The position numbers and the translations under genes were made by a program. A DNA stretch of 64,000 nucleotides, taken from the NCBI GenBank assembly GCA_902729315.2, contig LR746272.1, positions 5,455,772 to 5,519,771 on the forward strand. Reading direction: 5' to 3'. Numbering within the stretch: position 1 is the stretch's first letter; each line of letters begins with the position of its first letter. Of the stretch, positions 1 to 14,085 are shown in pieces. The DNA is from Spirodela intermedia. Lineage: Eukaryota; Streptophyta; Magnoliopsida; Alismatales; Araceae. The notes beneath the pieces are model-generated. The model worked only from the letters and a program-made list of their open reading frames with translations, made no database searches and was not told the DNA's origin.

Positions 1-137
1 TTAATTCATCTTCATTAATCATACGATCTTTACTTGTTCCTGAATATATATTATTATATACACATGCTTCTTCTATGGCTATCCTTCTCAAAACCATGGT
101 AAATATTGGCCCGCTCCCCAATATGTGTGCATGTGTG

Positions 138-140
<3 letters not shown>

Positions 141-188
<48 letters not shown>
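141..188 (+). repeat. (GA)n microsatellite
   Basis: Uninterrupted GA dinucleotide run of about 48 bp. The first of many GA/CT tracts in this window. Confidence 0.97.
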
Positions 189-192
<4 letters not shown>

Positions 193-645
193 TATAGGAA
201 AGCTAAGCCGATTTAAGTCTTATTTGGGCTTCATAGAAGTCGAGCAGGGAGCTCATTCTCCGAGTTATCCTCCAAGTTCAGACCAGGTCCGGGCCTTCTT
301 AGAGACGACTTCAATTAGACTTGGCAAGTACTGGGGAACAGCTCCTCAAGAGCCCTATTCTTGAAGCGGACGTGGTCCCTAGACTGCTCAATAAACAATG
401 TGAAAACTGATGAAATTGGAGTCGTAAACACCACGGAACAGAATGAAGGCTTGCAGAAATCCATGCTCTTCCTCGTCCTCACCCATCTGACAGCCCTTTC
501 CGTTGTTTTCCGTCTTCCTCTTAAAAATCTAGTTTCCCCGTGAGACCACGGATTGCGTTCCTGAATCCTCACACTTGGACTCTCCCCCATCTTCCCACTT
601 GCCTCACCTAGGCGCGAGAGGCTTCCGTCTTTCCGAGGCCGAGCT

Positions 646-697
<52 letters not shown>

Positions 698-1390
698 GTT
701 TTCCTATTATTCATGGGTTTGCCGACCGGTCGATGCATCAGCACTGGCTTCCGGTTGACTCAATCTCTGGCCCGGGCCACCTTGGGTGGTCCGCTCGCCG
801 TTAACTCTTGAGAGATGCCAGCATTTAATGTTCCATGGTTGCTTCAAAGAGGAGCTTAATCGTCCGCTGCGATTGAACTGGTGACTGATTCGAGGGTTTT
901 GCACGGAGCCCACCGAAGGAGGTTCTCCACCTGAACCATGTCAAGGACATGACACTCGTCGATCAGAGTCGTGGACGCCCTACTCCATCCAAACCTCTCT
1001 CTCTCTCCCTATCTTTCTGTCTCTGCCTCTCTCTCTCTCTCTCTCCGGAAAAAAGCTCCCATAAACTTGACGACGTTGCATCCCCGGAGCTGTGAAATCA
1101 CACCGTAACCAACCACAGCAGATTCACTCTCCAAATAAACTCCAATGGAGGAGTGATGATGACGGCGATGACGATAAGAGACATCACCTTAAGAGAGGCG
1201 TTCACAGTGAGCGCTCCGGTGTTCCACAGCAGTGGACTTTGTCAGATACCGTAGAACGATCCCTGCTCAAGTAGAACCCTCGAGGAGGAGAGATAAGACT
1301 TGATGTAGCCCATGACACAAAAGATAAAGTTCTAACTTCGAATCTGAACCCAATTACTCCGAATTTGGGTTATAAAATGAAGAGTGCTAA
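189..1390. other. Moderate-GC intergenic DNA with CT microsatellites
   Basis: This stretch has higher GC than the next 17 kb and contains a CT run at 651-693 and CT-rich patches near 1,000-1,045. Short open frames exist on both strands, but none has a recognisable domain, splice structure or codon bias. It may be flanking sequence of a gene to the left of the window, or a decayed genic fragment; nothing more can be supported. Confidence 0.5.
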
Positions 1391-1870
1391 AAAAGGCCCA
1401 AATAAGTCACTAGTGGCATGGAGGTATATCAATTTCCTTCTAAAAGGTATTTAATGTCTCTATTGTTTTAGAAATTACTTTAAATATTGTTCAGAGCTTT
1501 TCCCCAGGATTTATTCAAGATCTTAATATGCTAGAGTTTGCTTGAGGTCATTTTCGAGCTAGACAGAGTCCACCCCTAGGATTTGTTCAAGATCTTCTTG
1601 TTAAGAGTGCCCCACCTCTTTTTTAGGCTTATATAAAGGCCCTCATTGTAACATAAGGATGAAACCTTTTGAAGTTGAATAAAGTTTTCTCCATTGTGAG
1701 AGCTCTCCCTCTTCTACTTGAAGATTTAGGTGACTCGTTTGTGGATTCCAGGATTAAAAACTTCAAATATATAGATTCAAAGGTTAGTTTTTTCTCAAAG
1801 ATTGGAGTTTTATAGATTTAAGCCTCAAATCTTGTTATCTTCTACATTATAACTTTGGTAGTTGATATCA
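1390..1870 (+). mobile_element. LTR-like end with TATA, polyadenylation motif and PBS-like site
   Basis: The segment has a TATA-type motif (cttatataaagg near 1,630) and an AATAAAG motif about 50 bp later. It ends next to a sequence resembling a degenerate tRNA-iMet primer binding site (gttgatatcagaag near 1,860), the order seen in a Ty1/copia long terminal repeat on the plus strand. No intact gag follows: the DNA after about 2,100 belongs to another repeat. The left border is not clear. Confidence 0.45.
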
Positions 1871-2099
1871 GAAGAAGTCAATGTTTCAAATCAAGATTGA
1901 GAAATGTCTTGAGGTAAATTTTCTTTTATTACTAATGACAATGTCCCTAAAGTATCCCCTTTCTCAAAATTAGATTTTATTGAGTTTCAAGATTAAATAA
2001 ATAAAACATTTAAAGATATTAGTGATATATTAAGATAATAATTAGTTTTTAGATGAATAAAGAGAAATAAAATAAAATAAAAATATAGAAAAAGGGAGG

Positions 2100-3760
2100 A
2101 ACCCATTGGCCAGTCAGGCCTACAAGTAAGTTGGAAGCACAATTAGGCAGAGTTCGCGAGCAAGAGGCATGACTAGCTAAGGACTGATAGGGGGGACGGC
2201 ATGTGTGCATCACTCCCCTTCCACATCACTGAGCCAATTGAGTGTGGGGCAAAGAATGATCATACACACACGAGAGAGAGGCTTATTGATGACCAAATCT
2301 TGTGTTATTATATATATATACCTCAAAACTCAGAAAACCGATGTGTGACTAAACTAGTGTCACAGATTCTCGCAAGATTTTTAATAGTTTTAATACCTAA
2401 AATACTCATTTTTTATGAGAAATAGATACTCTTATGACGTCACTTTATAAGGGTATTCACATATTTAGTTCACTTTATCTCATGTAGGCAGATAACCGAT
2501 GAGGATTCGAATCTTACCAAAGTTAAAACTCATTTTTATCTAATTAAATCATAATTTTTTTAAATTATTGATGAATGATTAAACCATCAGAATTACTCAA
2601 TTATCGATGAAAAAATCTCATCAACATGATTCGCAAAGCATCATTACTAAAATTGTGAAATAATTATGGATAAAAAGATCGTAAATTTATTGAGTAAATT
2701 ATCTCTAATTGATTGGTGAACAAGTCGTCATCAAGAAGAGGACAATCTACTAGGAGATGAGTTGTTATCTCTTAAAAATATACCAGATGCGATGAATAGC
2801 CTCCTCTTGCTACATGAACTTGAGGATGAAGCTCACTAAGATGCGTCTTACCTCTATCTAGCTCATATTTGTTGAGTGACATTCATCGAAGAGCTACAAA
2901 GTTGTCATTTTTTCACTTTACCGGGTGATAGTCACCGAAGATGATTCAACGACTCATTTCATTGATTTTTAGACTTTATGAGAAGATTTAGAGATTATAT
3001 ACATTGTCCTTGTCTAGGGAGAGCCTTTGAGGCTGTAGACATTGCATGATAATCTTCTTGACACATCACCGATGCATCGTTATTACGATGTTGGGACTCT
3101 GTTTTACCATTTTTTAACTAGTTTAATTTCAATCATTATTTTCTAGACTTCAAAAGGAGATCCAATGAATGTCTAAGTCATCTATGTCCAAAGAGAACCA
3201 TTGAGGCTATAGACATCGCACAATAACCATCTCGAAGATAGAATTTCAGTGATCGTTGTTATGAGATTAAAACTCTAACTTTCTTACTTTTAACTTAATT
3301 TTTTTAATTTATTGATAATTTGTGTGATTTCAAGTTTCAAAACTCTTCTTTATTAAATTATAATTCTTCTGGCTTTTATAAATCTTAATTTAATCATCTA
3401 TAATCACTTACATAAGAATCGCTAAGTGGATTCTATTTCTATTCAATTTTTATTCATTGGGTGCTCATGTCATCATGACACTTGCACCCTTATTTTCCTA
3501 TTTTGTAAATTATAAATATATTTTATTTTTATTTTTTAGTCTAAAAATCATAAAAAATCATATTCTTTGTAAATAATTCAAAAATATTATTCAATATTAT
3601 ATTCCATCCTAGTGATCAACTTGAAAAATTATCGTTATTTTTATTTTTTATTAAATTATAATTAACATATTTGTTCAAAAATACTTCTAAATATTTAAAA
3701 ATTAGTATTTTCTAATTTTATAAATATTTAACCTTCAAAGGTGTGAAAGTTATTTTCTAT
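2100..3760 (+). repeat. Dispersed non-coding repeat, copy 1
   Basis: About 1.6 kb without coding potential that matches, in inverted orientation, the DNA at 23,900-25,560. Shared blocks occur in the same order: a segment around 2,200-2,270 (cactccccttcca), one around 2,580-3,100 (text on strand-specific changes such as gaggatgaagctcactaag versus its diverged relative), and one around 3,520-3,580 (agtctaaaaat). Copies are strongly diverged, so this is an old family. It could be the LTR or internal part of a non-autonomous retroelement. Borders are approximate. Confidence 0.6.
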
Positions 3761-5220
3761 CTTGACTTTTGTTGGACTTCTTTAGCTTAACACCTATATA
3801 AGATTAATTGATTTTTGTAGTGGTTTAGCTCATTATTTATGTCCACTCTCCAAGAGCAACCTTGCTCTTGGGTTCCATGAGAACTAATTGTTTGAGCACA
3901 AATTATTGATTAATAGGCTCATCTCTTTAGTATTTTCCTTAGAAATTCTCTTTTAGATTCACAGGAGGCTCACAACTATTTAACATGACATCTCCCCATA
4001 GGTAATTGGATCATGAGTTTATTTCGCACAACATATATGGTAAGAGTTCACTTTGAGTAGTCTTTTGGAGATGATATAGACTTCAATATTTCTAGATCCT
4101 CGATGAACATGATCTTCTCTTCTAGCAAGTAGTTGTCCTCTTCTTGTTAGAATGCTGACTGTCTATCAAAGTGGAATAGGATCATTTAATGTTATTGTAG
4201 TCCTTGTATTAATGAATTAGTATTGTTTGAGCAGCTAGCACAAACCTCATTATTCCTTGTTGATTTTCTTATGAGAGACTTAATAACAAGTTAGAGGCTG
4301 CTCCAATGAAAAAAATAAATGTTGTGGTTTATGTTTTGTTGGAAGATAGTAATATCTATAGATAAATCTTGTACAAAAATCTTTCCAAATCTCTACGATT
4401 TTTCAATGACTAATTTCTTTAAAATAAGATAAATTTAAACAGTTGAGAAACCAATACAACATATCCTTAACTTAATTTAGATATACTCAAGAGAAATCAA
4501 TATGTGATTTCTTTATCACTTAATTTTTCTATCTAAATCATATCAGTTCACTTAATTTTTCTATCTAAATCATATCAGTTCAATAAATGTTGTAGAATTA
4601 GTAAGAATCCAATATCATTAAAACAAAACTAATAGTTGACATTCGGATAGGATGATAATTTAACATTCAAATCAAATAAAACATGGTCATCAAGTTAACA
4701 TATTGAGTACTGATCTCAATATTTATGATCATATTTTTGATAATTCAAGATATCTAAAATGATTTGTAAGATCTATTCTTAAATATTTATAGAATCATAT
4801 TTTTTTGAGTAAGTGATATGAATTTTATCGATTAAATGATTTCAAAGATACTTGGAAGTAATGATCTGATATTACGAGAACATAGTAAATTGAGTAAGCT
4901 TTCATACTCATATTTTACTTCTTATTGTCTTGTTAATTCTAACATGCTCATCATTACTTTTGTTTTATGACATATTATCTAAATAATGACATCTTCCACA
5001 TAAGATGTAATATGATGATTTCACATGAAGATGCATATCACAGTTGTGTTTAATAATATTGATCAAGAGTATGTTCAATGGTCTCTCATATGAGCTATTA
5101 TTATTAATATTCATAATTATACTTAAGTATTTGTACATCATAAATATTGTGAATTATGCATAATTGGATCTATTAAAACTTATTTGTCATCATCAAAATA
5201 TTATGTAAATGATACTCTAA
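3760..5220 (-). mobile_element. AT-rich DNA, possible 3' end of the minus-strand copia element
   Basis: No open frame of note. On the minus strand two purine runs (aaaaaggggga type) lie near 5,225 and 5,545, like the purine-rich tract before the 3' LTR of plant copia elements, so this may be the remains of that LTR. It contains an exact 32-bp tandem duplication at 4,517-4,580. No LTR border could be confirmed. Confidence 0.3.
4517..4582 (+). repeat. 32-bp tandem duplication
   Basis: Two adjacent identical 32-bp units, the second starting at 4,549. Confidence 0.9.
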
Positions 5221-7589
5221 TAATCTCCCCCTTTTTGGTGATGGCAAAATTATAGATGCTCACGTCATAGATAATTATTTGTCTCAAAAAATATTTGTAT
5301 AATCAGATTTTTATTTTTAATTTCTCATCAATAATAAACTGCATGTCAGAGTTAAAGCAAGTAGAACAATATTCAAATAGCAAGTTGAGTTCAAAAATTA
5401 AATAGAAGCAACTGTAAAAACAATGTTTAACAAGCAGTGTTAAATAAAAATAAACATCATAACTTTAATCAATAGATTAGCTCCCCCCCTCTCAATAACA
5501 TGGCTCAAGCTCTCTTGTTCTAGTACGACTTGTGTTGTTTTCTCCCCCTTTTTTTCATAAAATAAAAGACTCCAAAAATGATTTAGCTCATAGTAGTATG
5601 GCTAGTGGAGAAGAAGAGACATTAGAATGTGGAGATTTCTAAGAGGTTTAGAGATCAAGGCATAGTAAATGGGTACATGTGAATTTCTCTGTGCACTGAT
5701 CAAGGGCATAATATTGAAGGTCTGTGACAACTATGCTTTGAGGGACTGATGATTCAAGATTATTGTGGTGTGTTTGTGGAAGGCATAATATATTCTTTTA
5801 TTTGTGGAAGAATTAGATCACATAAATTGATAGATTGACCTTGAGAAATGTGGTGTTTGAAAGTGATTGAATGCGGTCAATCTTTCTGTTGTGTCTTGTT
5901 GTGGGAGAAGGATGTAAAATGATATTTGATAGATATGTTTTTGTATCACACGATGAACATGGTATGTCTAGGATTTTTGACTTGCTCAGATTAAATTCAT
6001 GATGGTTGTTTCAAATTCTGTGGCAAATGTTATTCTATCATTTGAGATGCCTAAAGTTTCAACAAGGATATCCCAAGTAATTAGATATGCGTTCCTTAAG
6101 ACCTTAATAATGAATGTGCCACAATATATGTGTAGATTTTGAAAGAATTTAGTGACAAGTGAAGGATTGATTTTTCATCTTGTGTTGATGAGCAACAGCC
6201 ATCTAGTGTTCTTCCACCAATATGAATGCTAGTTTATGGGTTGAGTGATGCATTTTGAAACCATATTCAAGAAGGCAATATTCAATAGGCAAGTTTGAGA
6301 TATCATGATCACTGAACACTAGAATGGTTTCAATGTTTGCTGGCTATTCAGGTGAGAGAGTTTGGAGGTCCTAATCAACCAAGTGATATTCAGCTAAATG
6401 AGTCTCGTCATCAGAATTTGATATGGCAATCTATTGCCGGACATATTGTCTTTTGGCTCCAAAAAATCTCAAGGGATTAGTGGTTAGTTTGGATGACTGA
6501 TGAGTAGAGCAACCTGAGTTGGATTCTTGAAAGCAATTGTAAGATGATCAAAATCTAGAGATTGACAATTGTAATAGATTCTTGAAAGCAATACATAAAG
6601 GTACTATTGCTGCTGAGAATAGTACTCGAGATAAAAATTAATTTTTAAAGAAGCTCTTGATAAATACCTTGATGGAGGATGATCTAGAAGACTAGCTTGA
6701 GATTCCAATTTCAGATTTGAATTTGGCTTGAGGCAAGTTTTTAAAATAAGTGGATTGTTGATTTGATCAGATTTCCATTAATTCGAATTTAATGGCAGCT
6801 TGTTTGGAACTTGTGAGACATCTCAGCCATTAGCGAGAGGAGTATGGAATCGACAGCTTGAGGTTGGTCTGATGGGAAACATGAAATTAAGATATCTGTC
6901 ATATACTAGTGAATTTGTTCAGAGTGTATTTTAGTTTAGTCAACTAGGTTTGAAATTGGGTATATGATATACACTTCAATATGGGATACTATATAAAGGC
7001 AGAATTCTACGAAATACTATAAATGATTGTTGCCCACAATTGTTTTGCATATGGATCTTTGATTCTTCTTTAGTTTTTCTAGTCTACCTCTCTTGAATTT
7101 TGTTTCTATTTTCAAGAAATCAGAAAATTTTCAGACTAGTTCTTATGTATGAATGGGTATGAATTTCTATTTTCTAAAATTTCAGCTTGAGTCAAGTGTT
7201 TTGAAATGTAATTCTTATGAGACCACTTGTATACATCATGTGATAGATTCATAACACAATAGGCTGACTATGTAAATTCACTGCTCGATTTAGATTAAAC
7301 AATTCGTGTGTTGAATTATAGAAATTACTTTTCATTACATACCTCAAGTTTGCTGCACATTTCCATTTCCTTTATGAGATCTCATGTCTTTCTAAACTAA
7401 GTGGTTTAGTAAAAATAAGGGCTAATTGAAATTGTGTTTCAATAAAGAAATGATATCATTTTTAGTCACATGATCTCAAATGAAATGATGTTTAACATAT
7501 ATATGTTTTGTTCTCGAATGAATGATAAGATTATTTGCGAGATTAATAGCACTAGTGTTAGCACATATTATAATAATGTTTTCTAATTC

Positions 7590-7700
7590 AATTTTTTAAT
7601 CTTTAAGTTTGTTTTTAACCCATAATATTTGTGCACAACACATACTAGCAATTGTGTATTCTGCTTTAGCTGTTTACTGTGCCACAATGGCCTGTTTCTT
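7590..7700 (-). pseudogene. copia RNase H fragment
   Basis: The minus strand reads KAEYTIASMCCAQILW and then a stop shortly after. This matches the end of copia RNase H domains (family pattern T-A-E-A-E-Y ... W-x-x-x-L). It is a fragment without an intact frame upstream. Confidence 0.7.
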
Positions 7701-7981
7701 TAATGCCCATGAGATTAGGCATCCTCCTAGGACTAGACATGATCCACTAGTGCTTTTTATGTGCTTATGAGACTGTTTTTTATGTCTACTGGTCGTCAAT
7801 TATATAAGTGAGCAGATAATTCCTTTGTACTTTATATGATCAATTGGTTTTCCCTTAGTATCCAAATCAATTTTGATCGTGCTGTCCATCAGAGTTCTCT
7901 TTTGTTTACCTCTTGCAATATTATATTTATTCAGTATTTCTTAGCATATTTCATTTGTGATATGAAAGTGCCTTATTTTAA

Positions 7982-8520
7982 CTATTTTATTTGTAGACCT
8001 AGAAAATAACTCAGTTCACTCATCATACTCATCTCAAATTCTCTTTTCATGGCCTCAGAAAATTCTAGACGTAGATTTTTGTCAATTGACCAAAAAACTA
8101 TATCATCTACATATATCTGAATTATGAGTATATGTTTATTTCTTTCCTTAGTGAATAAGATAGTATCAATACTACCACGAGTAAATCTTTTTCCCAATAG
8201 AGAAGATGTTAATTTGCCATACCATGTTCTTGGGGTTTATTGGAGCCCATATAATGCCTTTGATAACTTTAGGACATGTTCATGATGTTTTTCATTTGGA
8301 AATCCTAGTGGTTGGTTAAAATAAACTTCATCTTTAATTTCCCCATTTAGGAATATACTTTTGACATCCATTTGATATAAAATGATATTGCAAGAGGTCA
8401 TCTTTAATTTCCCCATTGCTAATAATATTCTGATGGCATCTAGTTGTGCTAAAGGGGCAAATGTTTCATCATAATCTAATCCCTCAACTTGAACAACACA
8501 ATGCACCACTAGCCTTACCT
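7982..8520 (-). pseudogene. copia reverse transcriptase, broken
   Basis: Two open minus-strand pieces carry RT signatures. The first (8,509-8,237) includes the DYDETFAPLA and QMDVKSIFLNGEI motifs and ends at KALYGLQ. The second (8,197-7,982) carries the catalytic YVDD box (IYVDDIVF) followed by YFLGLQI. The pieces are in different frames, with about 40 bp between them. They represent the palm and finger part of a Ty1/copia reverse transcriptase that is no longer functional. Confidence 0.9.
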
Positions 8521-9199
8521 TATTTCTAATGACTTTTCCTTATTCATTCAATTTATTTTTGAAGACCCAATTGGTTCCTATGAAGTATATTTTATTTTTT
8601 CTAGGTATTAGTGTCCAAACAGTATTTTTCTTAAATTGATTAAGCTCCTTAGTCATTGCTTCTATCCAATTTTTATCAACAGTGCTTCATCTACATTTGT
8701 TGGTTGGATCTCAGAAATTAGTGCACTCAAATTTTCAGTATCCTTTAGTTTGGACCTCATTTGAACTCCTTTCTATACATCTTCTAGAATTTTATCAGTG
8801 ATAAAACTTTATATATATTTCCATTATCTAGGTTGCTCCCAATTTTCTAAAATTTCCTCTAATTTTGGAAGTTTGTCATTGTTTTCAATTGATATTTCGT
8901 GAAACTCTATTTCTAACATTTCCTCTTTGTTTTCTATGTGAGTTTCATCATCATTATCCTCACAAAATTTTACATTTATTGTCTCTTCTACCACTAATAT
9001 ATGCTTGCTATATACTTTGAGCACTCTTGAGTTCTTACATTACCCAAAAAGGATTCCTTCATTATTTCTCGGGTCAAACATTCCTTTTTTTTCTCTACCA
9101 TTTATGAGTACAAAACACTTGCACCAAAAGGTCAAAAGTAACTAATATTTAGTTTCTTTCCTTTAATAATTCATAAGTATTCTTTTCAACTGTTGGTCG

Positions 9200-9760
9200 A
9201 ATTATAATTCCATTCATAATATGGCATGCCATATTTCTTGTCTTGGCTCAAAAATATTTTGGTAAATTATTTTCTAACAGCATAGTTCTAGCAAATATTT
9301 ATTAAGGTTCTATTCATCCTCTCAATAACTCCATTTTGTTGAGGGATCCTAGTGCTGGAGAATTCATAAAAAATTTCCTTTTCATCACATAAGTTTGAGA
9401 AATTCAAATTTTCGAATTGGACCATGATCGCTCCTAATCTTCTTAATTTTCAGATCCTTCTCATTTTAGTTTTTCTATTGAACTTTCAGAATTCATCTAT
9501 AGTTTCATCTTTTTTTCTAAGAAGAATACCCATGTGAATCTTAAGTAATGACGATGATCAAAAATCCATACTTCTTTCCTCCTAGACTAGACACTCTGGT
9601 TGGTTTGAAGAGATCCATGTGTATTATTTCTAAAGGTTTGCTAGTTGATATTTCATCCTTTGATTTATGTGACTTTCATATTAGTTTTCCTCTAATGCAA
9701 GTGTCACATTCAAATTCTTCATTTAGATTTAAATTTAGCAATCCTCAAACTAACTCCATT
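9200..9760 (-). pseudogene. copia integrase, broken
   Basis: On the minus strand, near 9,690-9,560, the sequence reads STSKPLEIIHMDLF and SLGGKKYGF, the start of the copia integrase core. Near 9,370-9,320 it reads RIPQQNGVIERMNR, the conserved motif around the third acidic residue. Several frameshifts and stops separate these blocks. Confidence 0.85.
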
Positions 9761-10779
9761 TTTTGTAATTTTCATATGGTTTGGATGCTAACATGACCGA
9801 GATGTTTGTGCCATAGTTTCATTTGATTCAATTAAATCACGCAAATAAGTAATGTAAACTCTACCTCTTATAGGAGCACTAAATATAATCTTTCATTAGA
9901 ATTTAAAATATAACAACAAGTGATTTCATGATTAACTTTATATGCACTATCACATAATTAGCATACACAGCATGTTATGATTTAATCTTTTTACAAGTGA
10001 CATATTTTCTATTATTTTTTTATTTGTATATTTTCATATCCCACTAATTTTCATTACCCTCGAAAGTGACATCACCTCTTTCCTTCTCAATGAATGTAGC
10101 AAGCCACCTTCTCTCTCTAGTCATATGCTGGATTTATGTTCCTAACTAGATCTAGTATGACTTTTAAAAGCCATATATGGGTGATTTTTTTGTTTCATCG
10201 TAATTTTTCTATTTGATCTCACATTGTGCCTATAAGGTAATTGACTACTCATCATTACAGTGTTAAACGCAAATTTTCTTGGATTGTCATACCCCCATAA
10301 TTTGATATTTAAGAATAGTGTTATTTATATTGTAATATTTTTTTTCCAAAGCAGAATGTATTGAGTAGATGTGTTCTTTTTCTATCTTTTTTTCTTTAAC
10401 CTGTTTGACATTTCCTAGACCTTCTTTGTTTGTATATTTATAGTAATTTTTTATTAAGTCATTCAATTTTGGTTGATTTTTTATGAATTTTTATGTAAGC
10501 ATATGTTTTCAGTTTTTTCTTTTTTCTTCTACATTTTTCTTTCCAATGTCAAATTGTTCTAAAAAAATTTCTTTCATCAAATTTACTAATTTAACTTTCA
10601 ATTTGATATTATTGTTTGATAATTCTTCTATCTCACTATTCTATTTTTCCATATATTTTTTTATTTGTATTTAATTCCTCAATCATTATTTTCATTTTCT
10701 CTTCTAACTCAGCTATCTCATTCTTGGATTTCTTATGATTTTCTCTTTCCTTTCTTAATGTCATGAATATCAGCAATCA

Positions 10780-11294
10780 TATCAAGTAATTCAGACTGAG
10801 GATTTTTCCTTGTTAGAGTCATTTACCTTCAGCTCATGAGCTGCAAAGCATATGTTTTCTTTGACATCTTCACATTTGGATGTGGAGTTGTCTTCATCAC
10901 TTCACATTGCTATCATAGATTTCTTCCTCTTTTCCACATTTAGCCGATGATAATTAGCCTTCAAGTGTCCTAGCTATCTAGATTCAAAATGCATTATTTC
11001 ATTTTTATATTTGTCATTTACAGCATTAGAAAATTTCTTTAATTTTCTAGATAGATTTCTATTTCCTTATTTGGCAACATCTTCTTCAATCTTCTTGTCA
11101 ACATCACTATTTCTTCCTCATCCTCATTTTCTTTTAATATTACTCATAATTTCGACTGTTTTTAAGGCAATAGTCTTTTTTATGGGTTTTTGTATTATTA
11201 CATCCTCCCCTATACACATCTCCTAAGGCAATGGAGAACTTAACAGATCATTTGAGGATAGTAAAATTAGATCTTTAGATTCATTGATAGTTGT
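10780..11294 (-). pseudogene. copia gag remnant (C-terminal part)
   Basis: Near 11,290-11,230 the minus strand reads TINESKDLILLSSNDLLSS, which corresponds to the gag stretch usually written as QEAKDLSTLTLDELLG. Near 11,000-10,930 there is a degenerate zinc-knuckle-like block (LGHLKANYHRL). The matching upstream gag is found only beyond 16.5 kb, showing that this gag has been split by an insertion. Confidence 0.65.
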
Positions 11295-11699
11295 TGTTGG
11301 GTTCAATGTGGCTAATTGAAGTGTCAAGGGAGGGGGATTAAATTAGTTCCCTACATTTATTTTTTCTACCCTATTGTTCTGTTTGTGTATGTGTTGACAC
11401 ATTTTAACACCATCTTTTAGATTTATATGTGGATTCACCTGTCACTTATCTTTTCATCACGGAATTACTTGTCTCTCTCTCTCAATCATGACTATGAGGA
11501 ACATAGAGGATTTTATATTGGTTCACCCTTCACTTGGCTACATCTAGTCTTGAAGGATCCCCCTACTAAATTTCATGAGATCAATATTCTAAACATCTCT
11601 ATTTGATCTCTGTAGAGATCTAACCACTCTTGGATTAGTCTTGACTAATGGGATCACCGGATCCAATAAAGAATCTTCAACTCAAGAAAGTCAACTCAA

Positions 11700-14085
11700 T
11701 TCAATAGAAGATGGTTAACTAAAGGCTCAACTTGTGAGGTCGTCTTCCAAGAAGAAGTACAAGAATTAAGATTTTTTCACCTCAAAGAGTTCAACTTTAA
11801 GTCAACCAGCGCCTCCCTCCTCTCTTAGATCCAAAATAGAATATTAGATCCAAGACTAATGGATCCTTACCAGCAAGCAAGAGGATCCACTCACAAAGGA
11901 TGGCCCAACAAGAAGAAGAAAGAGAAGAAGAAGAAGAGGGAGAGGATGTCACATCATCCTCATGCCCCTCCTCTCCTTAAGTATAAGGTGCTGTTTCAAC
12001 CAAGAGATGTCACATGGCATTTCAATGTCGTAATTACAGAGTGTCAAAAATAAAATTAATAATGTTCAGATGTCTTTCTAATGATACTAATGAGTATAAT
12101 TTATCATACTACGGTGAGATTTAACTTGTTCAGAGTATTCGAGTAGAACCACAAGGAGTTGTCTAAACTAAGGTGAGATTTAACTTGTAATCAAGATTGA
12201 ATTTTTGATGAAGAATGAGATGAGGAGATAGAAGAAAAGATGAATATTTTTTTGATGATTTTGTAGTCACCAAGTGAAGGAAAATCAGGTGAGAAACAAA
12301 TGGTGAAATTTGGGATGATTGTGAATTTCTTAACCCTAATATGCGTAAATAAAAACTCTAATCTTCCTAGATCTTCTTATGTCACCTAAGAAATCAATAG
12401 AAAGACTAAAGTAAATTAATCTACTCCTAAATTACTTACTAACCTCTCGTTATCTCTCTCTACTTCCAATGAATGCTCAACTTTGATGAATTAAAGGAGC
12501 AAAACAACATAGAAGGAGCAGCGTCAAAAGAAGGATCCAAGGTATCCTAAATCTACCCTACCTTGTTCACTCTTAGAAATGTGATCAATCGTGATAGATC
12601 AAGAGATCCACATACATCAAGAGAAGCAAGAGAAGGGTAGAAGGGTTAGATTCTATCCTATGATCAACCTAGTGTCACTCTAGAGATCAAAGAATCGAAT
12701 CCCCTATCTACCCTTCAACCGGATCAACTCTTTCTCACCAAGAGGGTCTCAAGAAGAATAGAAGACAATAAGAAAGTAAAACTCATTCATTAAAAATAAA
12801 ATGTAATACATAAAGAAAGACAAATACATGAAAGATGCCTTCTGTATGTCATTTGAAGATCTCCTCTTCTCCCTCTTGGGCACCCCTCTCCTATGAACGG
12901 AATGCCTTCTCTATCCTCTAGATAGCTCTTTATTCTCCCCTTGGTCGTGCCCATTTTCAGCCCTTGGATCATGTTGGGGACTGCACAGCCCTTGGATTAG
13001 ATTTCTCTATCCAAGGGCAGCCTAAGGGAGGTGGACGGCTGCAAGGATGTCTCCCTACTACCTTCCCTCACCCTAGGACTTATCTCAGCCCTTGGATTGG
13101 GCTGATTGAGGGTCTGAGATAGTCCCAAGTGTTTTTTTAATGAGGGAGAGGGGTGTGGCTGATCAGATGGTGCCACATACCCCTCCCTCTAATTAAGGAA
13201 GAAATGAACCGCACACCTAAAGTGGGCAGTTTCCTTAATTTGAAGGGAGAGGAAACGCCTCCTTGTTTGGTCTCCTCCTTAAGTAATGTGGGCTGTCCAT
13301 CTGGCCCATAGGCCTAATGTGACCTGAAACATAATATTAAAATAAATCCCATTACCCCTTAAACAAATAAATATAATAAATTAGGCATAAGGGAGAAATC
13401 ACATTGGTAAATCTAAACTCATTTATACATGAGTTGACTTAGGGCTCAAGAGATGCATAATAAATCATAAAAATTATATGGATTATGTTTTTTATAATGT
13501 AAATAATCATGAGTCAAAGCACTGATATTAATTTTTATTTAATGGGAAATTCCAGAAAAATAGAAGAACCTTTAGAACATTCACTTAAACTTGAAATAAA
13601 TCTTATAATACTCATAAAAATCCAAAAACTCTCTTAAATTCAGGAAAATTACTTTGATCATATTAAATCATTATAAAATACTTAATTCATAATTTAGACA
13701 TCAAATGATATTTTATTTATAATTATTATTCAAGTGAATCATATAAATAAATAAATACACATGCTAAGAAAATATGGAAAATTCACGAAATTAAGCATGT
13801 ATTTAGAAAATTTATCATAAATTATACTCCACTTCTTTTATGTATATTTAAATTTAAATTTTTCATAAAATTAAGCATTAATTGTCCAAATTATGTCATA
13901 CTTAACATGTAGAATTCTTATGTTATCAACATCTCTTGGGAAAGGGTGTCTCCTTCACCCCTTTCATCTCTTTCTCTCTCTATTTTGTGGGAAACTGTCC
14001 CTCCCCTTCTCCTCTATAAATTTTAAGATTCATGTTGCATTTGGATGATAATGATTTGCTGAAATGGTCAAGAAGTTCATCTTCT
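11700..14085. other. Non-coding DNA inside the nested insertion
   Basis: AT-rich to moderate-GC sequence with scattered purine tracts (for example 11,910-11,945). The only open frames are short and of low complexity. Some 13.5-13.9 kb sequence loosely resembles 52.2-52.5 kb (both share aagcatgtatt), suggesting LTR remains, but the similarity is weak. Confidence 0.4.

Larger units (their letters stand above)
5220..11294 (-). mobile_element. Decayed Ty1/copia retrotransposon, pol and part of gag
   Basis: Read on the minus strand from high to low coordinates, the order is gag remnant and zinc-knuckle area (about 11,290-10,780), integrase (about 9,760-9,200), reverse transcriptase (about 8,520-7,980) and RNase H (about 7,700-7,590). 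That order defines Ty1/copia. All parts carry stops and frameshifts, so the element is dead. Purine runs near 5,545 and 5,225 and a long post-RNase H region resemble the Sirevirus lineage, but this assignment is an inference. The 5' part of its gag lies across an insertion, at 16,510-16,850. Confidence 0.8.
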